From: CAZMRF01 sp964568735
GTDB taxonomy: Bacteria; Acidobacteriota; Polarisedimenticolia; JACPZX01
NCBI GenBank assembly: GCA_964568735.1
Contig: CAZMRF010000034.1
Coordinates: 1 to 49,449 of the forward strand
Direction: 5' to 3'
Length of the DNA stretch: 49,449 bases
Below are positions 1 to 7,301 of this stretch, piece by piece. A model generated the notes under the pieces. The model was not told the origin of the DNA and searched no databases. It was given only the letters and a program-made list of their open reading frames with translations. The position numbers were made by a program, and so were the translations under genes. Position 1 is the stretch's first letter; every line of letters begins with the position of its first letter.

Positions 1-55
<55 letters not shown>

Positions 56-66
56 GCCGAGCCTAA

Positions 67-95
67 TCCATACACACAGAGCGCCCGTGAGTCAA
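67..95 (-). promoter_or_regulatory. Candidate sigma-70-type promoter for tRNA-Gly
   Basis: On the minus strand TTGACT (bases 90-95) is followed after 17 bases by TATGGA (67-72). Transcription would begin near base 60, a few bases before the tRNA 5' end. The -35 box is good and the -10 box weak. The assignment rests on spacing and position. Confidence 0.4.
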
Positions 96-129
96 GGAGC
101 TGCGGGCGGTTGCCGGCACCTCCCGGTTC

Positions 130-495
130 TCAGGCGCGGAAGGCATCCCGGAGGTGCCGGAGCTCCATCTGTCCCCCTGGGTATTCCTCCACGGCGATCA
201 CGTCGAACCGGCACGATCGCCCCCTGATGCCGCGCCCCGCGAGGAAGCTCCTTGCCAGGAGCTCCAGCCGCCGCTGCTTCGCCGCCGAGACGCTCTCTTC
301 CGGCGAGCCGCAGCTCCGAGAGCGACGGCTCCTCACCTCGACGAAGACGAGAACATCGCCGTCCTCGGCGACCAGGTCGATCTCGCCGAAGCGGGTGCGG
401 TGGCGGCGCTCGAGGATCGTCCACCCGAGCCCCTCCAGGTGCCGTGAGGCCGCCTCCTCGCCCCTCCGCCCGAGCTGCGCGCGGGGGTCTCCCAA
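130..495 (-). CDS. YraN/UPF0102 family protein, nuclease fold
   Basis: Small protein of the UPF0102 (YraN) family, whose members have a restriction-endonuclease-like fold; the cellular role is not settled. The diagnostic core GEIDLVAEDGDVLVFVEVR is present, containing the E-x-D and E-V-R positions that correspond to the nuclease active-site motif. I place the start at the TTG at 495-493. It lies just after the TGA of the upstream gene (502-500), has GGAGGG about 10 bases ahead, and gives 121 residues, close to the family norm. An in-frame ATG at 576 would add 27 arginine-rich residues and a 77-base overlap. It is the last protein gene of the minus-strand run behind cysS. Confidence 0.85.
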   Translation of the reverse strand: MGDPRAQLGRRGEEAASRHLEGLGWTILERRHRTRFGEIDLVAEDGDVLVFVEVRSRRSRSCGSPEESVSAAKQRRLELLARSFLAGRGIRGRSCRFDVIAVEEYPGGQMELRHLRDAFRA

Positions 496-499
496 CGGA

Positions 500-1135
500 T
501 CAGATCCCTCCCGGCGGCCGGGCCCGGCGCCGCGGGCCAGCGCCCGGTAACGGCGCCCCCCGCCCCGGGTCACCATGGAGCTGCTTCATCTGCCGGAGGC
601 GGCGCTGCATGTCGTGCATGAACTGCTCGATGAAGACCACGAACTGCGCTTCCTGCCGGGTGGAGAGGATCTCGCGGATCTGGTCCATGTGCCGGCCCTC
701 CTCGCCGCGGAAGGCCTTCTCCGCCTCCTGCAGCCGCTCGAGCTCGGCGCGGAGCGTGGACTCGCCCGTGGCCGGATCGTCCGCGAGGGGGCCGAGGCGC
801 GTCAGGGCCAGGCGGCGCTCCTGTCGGAACCGCTGTCGCGCGGCCGATAGATCCTGGATCACCGGGACGAGCCGCTCTTCCTGCTCCTGGCTGAGCTCGA
901 GCGAGCGCTTCATCTTCGCGAGCATGTAGATCTCCATCGTTTCGCGCAGATCCGCTCCGGGCTCATCGGCATCGAGGGAGGAGGCATCATCGTCCGCGCC
1001 GGCCGGCCATGGAGCTGCCAGGGAGTGATCCGGCGCGGGCAGCACGGCGAGGAGTGTCACGAGAAGGACGAACCCACGGGGGCGGCTCCGTGCCCGGGGT
1101 CCATGGTGGGGGATCGAACGGTCATCGCGGGTCAT
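500..1135 (-). CDS. Secreted Spy/CpxP-like helical protein of the sigma-factor operon
   Basis: A 211-residue protein with an N-terminal hydrophobic segment (about residues 20-42, ending LAAPW) that looks like a signal peptide, followed by a mostly helical, Arg/Glu/Gln-rich region with ELSQEQEERL near residue 80 and a long coiled-coil-like stretch to about residue 190. This organisation resembles periplasmic Spy/CpxP or heavy-metal-sensor-like proteins, which often form the third gene of ECF sigma operons. Its ATG overlaps the anti-sigma stop by four bases (ATGA), so translation is probably coupled. A role in sensing envelope state for the anti-sigma factor is inference. The Arg/Pro-rich C-terminal tail has no visible domain. 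Confidence 0.65.
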   Translation of the reverse strand: MTRDDRSIPHHGPRARSRPRGFVLLVTLLAVLPAPDHSLAAPWPAGADDDASSLDADEPGADLRETMEIYMLAKMKRSLELSQEQEERLVPVIQDLSAARQRFRQERRLALTRLGPLADDPATGESTLRAELERLQEAEKAFRGEEGRHMDQIREILSTRQEAQFVVFIEQFMHDMQRRLRQMKQLHGDPGRGAPLPGAGPRRRARPPGGI

Positions 1136-1839
1136 CCAGCTTCTCCTTCGCCCTCAGGCTTCATCCTGGGCCCTTCGAGATTCATCTCTTCCATGAGGCG
1201 CGAGGCCTCCTCGCGGCCGAGCTCCTCCACGAGACGATCGATACCGCTCCATTCCGGGAAGCCCTCGGCCCGCAGTGCCGCGGCCAGATCCCCCGCCGCA
1301 TCGAGGGCCTCCTCCGGCGTGAGGAAGGCCTCGCCCGCCTCCTGCTCCCAGGCCACGGAGCCCGCCTCCCCTGGAAGCGCACCGACCGCGAGCGTATCCA
1401 CCTCCTCGAGATCGGCCGCGCTGGCCTGTTCCATCGCCGCACGGACCTGCGCCTCCAGGAGCGCGAGGTTCCGCTCCTCGTCCGAGCCGATGAGGTCTCC
1501 AGCACCGAGGCGCCACAGGGCCGTGGCCGTCAGGAGCAGGAGCGCTGCCGCGGCGGCGCCCATCCAGACAAGGCGCGGGGCCGGAAGGCGTAGACGTCGC
1601 GAGCCCCGCGGGCTCCCGCTGCCGGCGATCCGGCGATGGACCCTCGCGGAGAAGCTCCGCCAGTAGTCCTCACCAGGCTCGGGAAGAGGCGTGCCCGCCA
1701 CCTCGTCGAGGAGGCCCTGGATCAGGGCAGCCTCCCGGCGGCAGGCGGGGCAACCGTCCAGATGACGGCGCACCCGGGCGGCGAGGTGCCCCTCGCCCCA
1801 GGCTTCACCCGCCAGCTCGATGGCCTTCCTGCATCTCAT
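1132..1839 (-). CDS. Anti-sigma factor with N-terminal zinc finger (zf-HC2) and one membrane span
   Basis: A 235-residue protein with the ZAS/zf-HC2 signature: His26, Cys30 and Cys33 in HLDGCPAC, plus Cys3. It has one strong transmembrane segment at about residues 90-112 and a C-terminal, acidic, helical domain that would be periplasmic. Such proteins bind the cognate ECF sigma factor in the cytoplasm and release it on an envelope signal. Both neighbours overlap it by four bases: the sigma gene ends into its ATG and its own stop overlaps the Spy-like gene. Order and coupling make it the partner of the upstream sigma factor. Confidence 0.88.
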   Translation of the reverse strand: MRCRKAIELAGEAWGEGHLAARVRRHLDGCPACRREAALIQGLLDEVAGTPLPEPGEDYWRSFSARVHRRIAGSGSPRGSRRLRLPAPRLVWMGAAAAALLLLTATALWRLGAGDLIGSDEERNLALLEAQVRAAMEQASAADLEEVDTLAVGALPGEAGSVAWEQEAGEAFLTPEEALDAAGDLAAALRAEGFPEWSGIDRLVEELGREEASRLMEEMNLEGPRMKPEGEGEAG

Positions 1840-2408
1840 CGGGCCAGATCCTCCAGGGCTCGCCTCAGGGCCGCCACGGCGTGAAAGAAATTGGCCTTGG
1901 CGGTGCCTGTCGTGCAGCCCATGGCGCGAGCGATCTCCTTAAACATCATCCCCTGATCCACCCGCAGCAGGAGTGTCGTTCTCTGCCTGTCCGGAAGCTC
2001 CCGGATCGCCGAGGCCACGCGGGCCTGGCGCTCGCTCTCGAGGAGGGTCCCTTCGGCTCCCGGGGCGGCGGAGACCGCGGCCTCATCCGGCGCTACCGGC
2101 CCCCGGCGTGCCACGCGAGCGGAGCTCCTCACGTTGAGGCTCAGGTTGGCTGCAATCCTCATCAGCCAGGTCCGGAGGGCCGCCTGGCCCCGGAAGCGCG
2201 GGAGCCCCTGCCAGGCCCGTACGAAGGTCTCCTGAGCCACGTCGTCCGCTTCGGCTGCAGAGCCGGTGAGCCGGCGTGCCACGCGATAGACGTCCCGCTG
2301 GTAGAGTCCGAGGAGCTCTTCGAAGGCGTCGTCGTTGCCCTCGCGCAAGCGCCGGAGCAGGTCGGCCTCGTCCCCGGGGCGGCGCACGCTCTCGACCTCC
2401 TCGGGCAT
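1836..2408 (-). CDS. ECF-type RNA polymerase sigma factor
   Basis: A 190-residue sigma-70 family protein of the extracytoplasmic-function class. Region 2 is visible at about residues 25-95 (EELLGLYQRDVYRVARRLTG, then AEADDVAQETFVRAW, then WLMRIAANLSLN). Region 4 is at about residues 135-187 (ELPDRQRTTLLLRV, then MMFKEIARAMGCTTGTAKAN, a helix-turn-helix). Region 3 is absent, as expected. It is the first gene of the sigma / anti-sigma / Spy-like trio, and lies 73 bases downstream of cysS on the same strand. The short upstream gap contains the inverted repeat GACTGACAGTC but no ECF promoter I can name, so autoregulation is not shown. Confidence 0.93.
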   Translation of the reverse strand: MPEEVESVRRPGDEADLLRRLREGNDDAFEELLGLYQRDVYRVARRLTGSAAEADDVAQETFVRAWQGLPRFRGQAALRTWLMRIAANLSLNVRSSARVARRGPVAPDEAAVSAAPGAEGTLLESERQARVASAIRELPDRQRTTLLLRVDQGMMFKEIARAMGCTTGTAKANFFHAVAALRRALEDLAR

Positions 2409-2481
2409 TCGATCCTCGAGAGGACTGACAGTCAGAGGCCCCCCCGGGTTGAATCCGATCTTGCAGGGTGGGGGGGCGGGC

Positions 2482-3888
2482 TCAGGAAATCCGTTTCCAG
2501 CGAGGCCCCGTCGGGGTGTCCTCGAGCTGGATGCCGCGCTCCAGGAGCTGATCCCGCACGCGGTCCGCCTCGGCGTAATCGCGCCTGCGGCGGGCCTCCT
2601 GCCGGGCCTCGACGAGGGCCGCGAGCTCGGGGGGGAGCACTCCCTGGCTCCGCGGGGCCACTCCGAAGACCTGGCGGAAGGACTTCAATAGCCCGCGGGT
2701 GCTCTCCAGGCTCGCCTGGTCGATCCCGCCCTCATCGAGGGCCGCGTTCACCCGCCGGATCGTCTCGAAGACGGCGGCCAGGGCTTCGGCCGTGTTCAGG
2801 TCGTCGTCGAGTGCCGTCTCGAAGGTCTCGGCCCACGCGCTGATGTCCGCAACGGGGGAGCGCCCGCTGGCGGCGGTGGCGCCGGCGGCCTCGAGTCGCT
2901 CGCCGAAATCGTCCAGCCGCTGGAGCGCCTGACCGGCCTGCGCGGCGCCCTCCAGCGTGAAGTTCAGCGGCTTCCGGTAGTGCGAGGAGAGGAGGAGGTA
3001 GCGGATCGCGCGCGGATCGAGCTCCTTCGCGAGGAGGTCCCTCAGCGTGTAGAAGTTGCCCGCCGACTTGGACATCTTCTGCCCGTCCACCATGAGGTGG
3101 GCGCAATGGAGCCAGTACCTCACGAAGGGGCGTCCCGTGGCTCCTTCGCTCTGGGCAATCTCGTTCTCGTGGTGGGGGAAGATGTTGTCGACGCCCCCCG
3201 TGTGGATGTCGAAGGAGGGGCCGAGGTACTTCATACTCATCGCCGAGCACTCGATGTGCCAGCCCGGGCGCCCTTCGCCGAGGGGGCCCGGCCACCATGG
3301 CTCTCCCTCCCTGCGCCCCTTCCACAAGACGAAGTCGCGAGCATCGTCCTTCTCGTACTCGTCGCTGTCCACGCGCGCCCCCGCCTTGATGCCGGCGGCG
3401 TCGAGGTGCGAGAGGCGCCCATAACCGGGGAAGGAGCTGATCTTGAAGTAGATCGAGCCGCCGCTCTCGTAGGTGTGCCCGTTGCCCGCGAGGCGGCCGA
3501 TGAGGTCGAGCATCTCGGGAACGTGGTCGGTGGCCCGCGGGTAGAACTCCGCGCGCTCGAGGCCCAGCGTGCTCATGTCCTCGAAGAACGCCTCGATGAA
3601 CCGCGCCGTGTACTGACCGATCTCCAGGCCGGCCCTGGCGCTCTCGCGGATGATCTTGTCCTCCACGTCGGTGATGTTCATCACCTGCGTGACCGCATAG
3701 CCCCTGTACTCGAGGAAGCGGCGGAGGAGGTCCTCCCAGACGTAGGCTCTGAAGTTGCCGATGTGGGCGAAGTCGTAGACCGTAGGTCCGCACGTATACA
3801 TGCGGACCTTGCCGGCTTCGAGCGGAGCGAAGGGCTCCGCCCGGCGGGTCATCGTGTTGTGGAAGTGGATCGCTCGGTTCTGAACCAT
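2482..3888 (-). CDS. cysS: Cysteinyl-tRNA synthetase
   Basis: Class I aminoacyl-tRNA synthetase that charges tRNA-Cys. At 468 residues it has the normal length. The HIGH-type motif is HIGN at 42-45 within YTCGPTVYDFAHIGNFR, and KMSKS is at 271-275. Zinc and cysteine recognition residues are visible: Cys33, Cys214 (GWHIECSAMS) and the HHENE segment near 239-243. The C-terminal helical and anticodon-binding part is complete to the stop. A good promoter lies 20-49 bases upstream. No Shine-Dalgarno is visible in the roughly 13-base leader that promoter predicts. Confidence 0.97.
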   Translation of the reverse strand: MVQNRAIHFHNTMTRRAEPFAPLEAGKVRMYTCGPTVYDFAHIGNFRAYVWEDLLRRFLEYRGYAVTQVMNITDVEDKIIRESARAGLEIGQYTARFIEAFFEDMSTLGLERAEFYPRATDHVPEMLDLIGRLAGNGHTYESGGSIYFKISSFPGYGRLSHLDAAGIKAGARVDSDEYEKDDARDFVLWKGRREGEPWWPGPLGEGRPGWHIECSAMSMKYLGPSFDIHTGGVDNIFPHHENEIAQSEGATGRPFVRYWLHCAHLMVDGQKMSKSAGNFYTLRDLLAKELDPRAIRYLLLSSHYRKPLNFTLEGAAQAGQALQRLDDFGERLEAAGATAASGRSPVADISAWAETFETALDDDLNTAEALAAVFETIRRVNAALDEGGIDQASLESTRGLLKSFRQVFGVAPRSQGVLPPELAALVEARQEARRRRDYAEADRVRDQLLERGIQLEDTPTGPRWKRIS

Positions 3889-3907
3889 GGGAACGGCCGG
3901 AGGCGGG

Positions 3908-3937
3908 ACTCTACGGCCCCTTTCCGGCGCCTGTCAA
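3908..3937 (-). promoter_or_regulatory. Sigma-70-type promoter for cysS
   Basis: A perfect TTGACA (minus strand, bases 3932-3937), an 18-base spacer and TAGAGT (3908-3913). The start site would fall near 3901, giving a leader of about 13 bases before the cysS ATG at 3888. Confidence 0.6.
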
Positions 3938-3977
3938 GGCGCGGGAGGGTCCTCCCCGGCATGACGGGAAGGGTCGG

Positions 3978-5666
3978 CTAGGAGCCGGCTTGCTCCTCGA
4001 GAATCCTGAAAGCGATGTCCCTCGTCACCTCACGCGAGGCGATCTCGTCGGTCACAGCGATCCGCAGCACGTAGGTGCCTGCCGGCCATCCCTTCAGAGG
4101 CACGGAGTATCCGTGCGCTTCCGCGCTCTGATCCTCGAAGGTGACGCGGCCGATCTCCTGGATCGTCTCTCCCTGGGCGGCCATGAAGATGTAGGCCACG
4201 TCGAGCTTCGGCTCGCCCGTCCCATCGCGGCGGCCGGCTCCGTAGACCTGGTAGTAGAACGAGAGCTCCTCGCCGGAGCCGAAGTCGTTGCCCAGCCGGG
4301 GCAGGACGCGGAGATTCCCGATGCGGTAGGTCCGCTCCCCCGGCGGTGCCACCGCGATCGATCGGGCCATGGTGACGGAGCTCATGACGAGCGCTCCACC
4401 GCCGAAGTCGGGGACCGTGAAGGGTGTGTCCGAAGTGCTGCTGCGGCCGCTGACCTCGTCGAGCACCGTCAGCCGCGCCAGATAGGCGCCGGGCTCCAGA
4501 GCCGCCCGCGCCTGGAAGAGGAGATCGTCGTCGATGCCGGCAGCGAGGTTCTCGGGCGCGGCGGCAAAGCCCCCGACGCGCTCGAGGGCGAGCACCTGCG
4601 TCGTCGCCGTCGAGTCGAGGATGGTGCCGAGGATCTCCACGGAGGGCACCTCGCCCTGCGGCGTCGTCTTGTAGGTCACGATGCTGCTCCGGACGGCGAC
4701 CGTCAGGATGACTTCGGCACGCCCCGGCCCCTGGTTGAAGAAATCGGCCCGCGCGCGGAAGGGGATCGTGCCGAAGAACTCGCGCGTGCGGACCTCACTG
4801 TCCAGCTGCCACTCGTCGGGGGGCTGCTGCAACCGCGCGAGCTGCATCGTGAGACCCAGCGCCCCGCCCTGCGGCGGGCCGCCGTGGGCCCGTATCACCG
4901 GGTCGGTCAGGCCGATGTAGTCGGCGAAGGCCTCCTGGAACGCCTTCTGCTGGGCCTTGTAGGCGCTCATGAAGCCCGTCGGGGGCTGTGGATCGGGGAG
5001 CCCCTCCCACACGTCGGCCACCTTCGTGGGCTCGGCCGTCAGCCGGTACTCTCCCGAGCCATCCTGCGCGAAGGCCAGGACCTGGTTGGGGCCGGCCATC
5101 GTTTTTTCGGGGCCCACGCCGGGCGAGTTGCGGTAGATCCACACGATGATGCCGCGCCTTCCCTCGGCGACCGGGTCGCTCGACACCTCGTCAGGCGGCC
5201 CGAAGAGGACGTAGATCTTTCCCATGTCCGTGAGCCAGCCGGGCTTGGGAGTCTCCTTCCCGTAGAGGCTGTCCGCGCGTCGGACGCGCTGCCAGAAGGT
5301 GGCTCGGTACTCGTTGCCGGGCGTGCCAGGCGACGGATCCCGGCGGCGCCAGAAGGCCTCGATGAATCTCCGTCTCGCCTCCTCGGTGTCGAGCTGCAGG
5401 TATTCCTTGTCCTCGCTCCTGGTGATGATGTAGCGGACGGGTCCTTCACGCCAACGAGGGTCGGGGGCATCCGAAACCCGGTACCTGGAATCCCCCGCGA
5501 GGAGCAGGGTGGCGAAGAGGAGCGTGGCCGCCGCGGTAGTAGTCGATCTGCCGGATGGGAGGGAGCGCGGCCGCGGTCTTCGTCGCCTCTCGTCGTGGGT
5601 TCCCGGGGCCATCTGCTGGTCGCTCCTGTGCCTCGGCTCGGAATCCCGCCGGCGCGGCTCGAGCAA
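3978..5666 (-). CDS. GWxTD domain-containing protein
   Basis: A 562-residue protein carrying the family signature GWLTDMGKIYVLFGPPDE (GWLTD at residues 143-147). It follows the usual upstream region with YIITRSEDKEYLQL and FIEAFWRRRDPSPGTPGNEY. Function of GWxTD proteins is not established; many are exported. The N-terminus has a basic stretch then a short hydrophobic segment (about residues 44-58, TAAATLLFATLLLAG) that could be a signal peptide. ATG 5666 is used; an ATG 18 codons in would also keep the hydrophobic segment. The C-terminal half is beta-rich, with repeated sandwich-like segments. It follows its paralogue by 15 bases, clearly in one operon. Confidence 0.85.
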   Translation of the reverse strand: MLEPRRRDSEPRHRSDQQMAPGTHDERRRRPRPRSLPSGRSTTTAAATLLFATLLLAGDSRYRVSDAPDPRWREGPVRYIITRSEDKEYLQLDTEEARRRFIEAFWRRRDPSPGTPGNEYRATFWQRVRRADSLYGKETPKPGWLTDMGKIYVLFGPPDEVSSDPVAEGRRGIIVWIYRNSPGVGPEKTMAGPNQVLAFAQDGSGEYRLTAEPTKVADVWEGLPDPQPPTGFMSAYKAQQKAFQEAFADYIGLTDPVIRAHGGPPQGGALGLTMQLARLQQPPDEWQLDSEVRTREFFGTIPFRARADFFNQGPGRAEVILTVAVRSSIVTYKTTPQGEVPSVEILGTILDSTATTQVLALERVGGFAAAPENLAAGIDDDLLFQARAALEPGAYLARLTVLDEVSGRSSTSDTPFTVPDFGGGALVMSSVTMARSIAVAPPGERTYRIGNLRVLPRLGNDFGSGEELSFYYQVYGAGRRDGTGEPKLDVAYIFMAAQGETIQEIGRVTFEDQSAEAHGYSVPLKGWPAGTYVLRIAVTDEIASREVTRDIAFRILEEQAGS

Positions 5667-5681
5667 CGCCGCCGCCGGCGC

Positions 5682-7232
5682 CTAGCCCTCCTTTTCGACC
5701 CGGAAGGGCACGACGGCGGAGGCTGAGGCTCCCGAGGGGACGTCCTCGACCTTGACCTCCACCTGGTAATCACCGCCGGGCCAGACAGCCGCGATCGTTA
5801 CGGCGAATGCCTGGATGGCCTGGTCGGCCTCCTGCGTGATGGGGCCGCGTCCGAGAGGGATGTTCCGCTTGGCTTCGACCTTCTCGAACCGGTAACTCAC
5901 CTTCAACCTCGGCTTGCCGGAGGAGGGGTCGGTCGAGGCGTTGTAGATCTGATAGTAGAGGACGAGCTCCTCTCCCGCGCGGAAGACGGGATCCGGGGCG
6001 GGAATGACGCGGAACTTCCCCAGGACGAAGCGCTGCCCCGGCGCCGAAGGCGCCTTCACCTCCTCGACCTTGCGAGCCAGCGTGATGCTGCTGATCTGGA
6101 GGCTCGTGACGCTGAAATCGGGGACCTCCACGTCCTGCCGGATCCACCCGACCCTTCCGCTCTCGGGGTCCTTCACGGCCGTGATCATCGAGTAGGAGCC
6201 CGGGGCGACGTTGTGCGCCGCCTGGTAAACGGGGGACCTCCCCGGCGGGGCCTCCCCGGAGGCTCCGAAGCTGTCGGCGCGGTCGAGGCTGACGGCGACT
6301 TCTTCATCCATGTCGATCAGCCTCGCCGCGATGATCGGGTTGGCGCCGGATCCCTCGAGGGCGACCGTGAGGGTCGCGAGGGTCTCGGCACTCTGGGTCT
6401 TGTAGAAGTCGAGCCTCGTGACGACCCCGACCTCGGCCGCCTTGCCGCTGCCGGCGAGGATCTCGGAGAGAAGGGTCTCCTGGGGAGTAGGGGGCGCCGG
6501 GGGAGGCGGTTCCGCCGACGGCGACCCGGCGTCAGGGGCGCCGGCTCCGGGGGCCGCGGCCTCGACCGCCGCCACGGGCACAGGGAGCGGATCGAGCCCG
6601 TTGAGCTTCGGATTGGATGTGTCGAGGCGGGAGAGCAGGCGGTAGCCCCCGGTGGATTCCCCCATGAACTCCAGCTCCAGCGGTGCCGCCATTCCGGGCA
6701 GGATCTCCTTCGTGTAGACGAAGACGGCCCGCGGCCGAGGCGCGAGTCCACCCGCTGGCTCCATTCCGGAGGCGTCGCCGGCGGCTGGAGCATCCGCCGT
6801 ATCGGAAGGGCTGGAGGAGCCCGCGGCATCGGAGCCCGTGACCCGAATCTCGTCGGGCGCACCCAGGAGCAGGACCACCATTCCGCGGTCCTCCTCCCAA
6901 CCGCGCCCCGAGGGCGGGCCGAACTTCTCCGCGACCACGGCGAGGCGCGTTGCGTAGCGCTCCTTGAATTCGTTCCTCTCCGTTCCGGGCGTCGGGTCCC
7001 GGCGGGTCCAGAACCCGGCTATGAAGGTGCCGCGCTCCTCGTCGGTCTTGAGCTTCTTGAACTCGTTGGCTTCCTCCTTTGTCAGGAGGTACCTGGCCGG
7101 CCCCTGCTTCCAGCCCTTGTCCGGCCCGTCGAGCAGCGCGGCATCCCCCGTGGCGGCCGCGCGGGCGGCGAGGGGGAGGAGAGCCAGGAGAGCGATGGCC
7201 GGGAGGAGCAGAACTAGCCGATTCGTCTTCAC
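5682..7232 (-). CDS. GWxTD-like domain protein with diverged signature
   Basis: Paralogue of the next gene downstream: shared pattern ARYLLTKEEANEFKKLKTDE, FIAGFWTRRDPTPGTERNEF, then GWEEDRGMVVLLLGAPDEI (residues 111-129), where the usual Thr of GWxTD is replaced by Glu. A clear signal peptide occupies residues 1-26. A Pro/Ala/Gly-rich linker near residues 180-260 separates the GWxTD part from beta-rich C-terminal domains. I choose the GTG at 7232 (GAGG seven bases ahead). The in-frame ATG at 7277 lies beyond the terminator hairpin of the upstream receptor gene (7249-7274) and would add 15 non-signal residues. Function unknown; probably periplasmic or secreted. Confidence 0.8.
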   Translation of the reverse strand: MKTNRLVLLLPAIALLALLPLAARAAATGDAALLDGPDKGWKQGPARYLLTKEEANEFKKLKTDEERGTFIAGFWTRRDPTPGTERNEFKERYATRLAVVAEKFGPPSGRGWEEDRGMVVLLLGAPDEIRVTGSDAAGSSSPSDTADAPAAGDASGMEPAGGLAPRPRAVFVYTKEILPGMAAPLELEFMGESTGGYRLLSRLDTSNPKLNGLDPLPVPVAAVEAAAPGAGAPDAGSPSAEPPPPAPPTPQETLLSEILAGSGKAAEVGVVTRLDFYKTQSAETLATLTVALEGSGANPIIAARLIDMDEEVAVSLDRADSFGASGEAPPGRSPVYQAAHNVAPGSYSMITAVKDPESGRVGWIRQDVEVPDFSVTSLQISSITLARKVEEVKAPSAPGQRFVLGKFRVIPAPDPVFRAGEELVLYYQIYNASTDPSSGKPRLKVSYRFEKVEAKRNIPLGRGPITQEADQAIQAFAVTIAAVWPGGDYQVEVKVEDVPSGASASAVVPFRVEKEG

Positions 7233-7248
7233 GCGGAGCCTCGAAAAG

Positions 7249-7274
7249 AAAGGGCCACGATGCCGTGGCCCTTT
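7249..7274 (-). terminator. Rho-independent terminator of the first TonB receptor gene
   Basis: A perfect 11-base-pair stem, AAAGGGCCACG pairing with CGTGGCCCTTT, with a four-base loop. On the minus strand it is followed by a T-rich run (CTTTTC). It lies 28 bases after the receptor stop codon and 17 bases before the GTG chosen for the next gene, so it separates the two transcription units, possibly with read-through. Confidence 0.85.
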
Positions 7275-7301
7275 CATTCTGACTCAGGAAACCCGTTTCG
7301 G

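Noticed and set aside
2980..5726. Long plus-strand open frames opposite cysS and the GWxTD genes.
   Set aside because: They mirror the codon structure of the real minus-strand genes and show no motif or ribosome-binding site.
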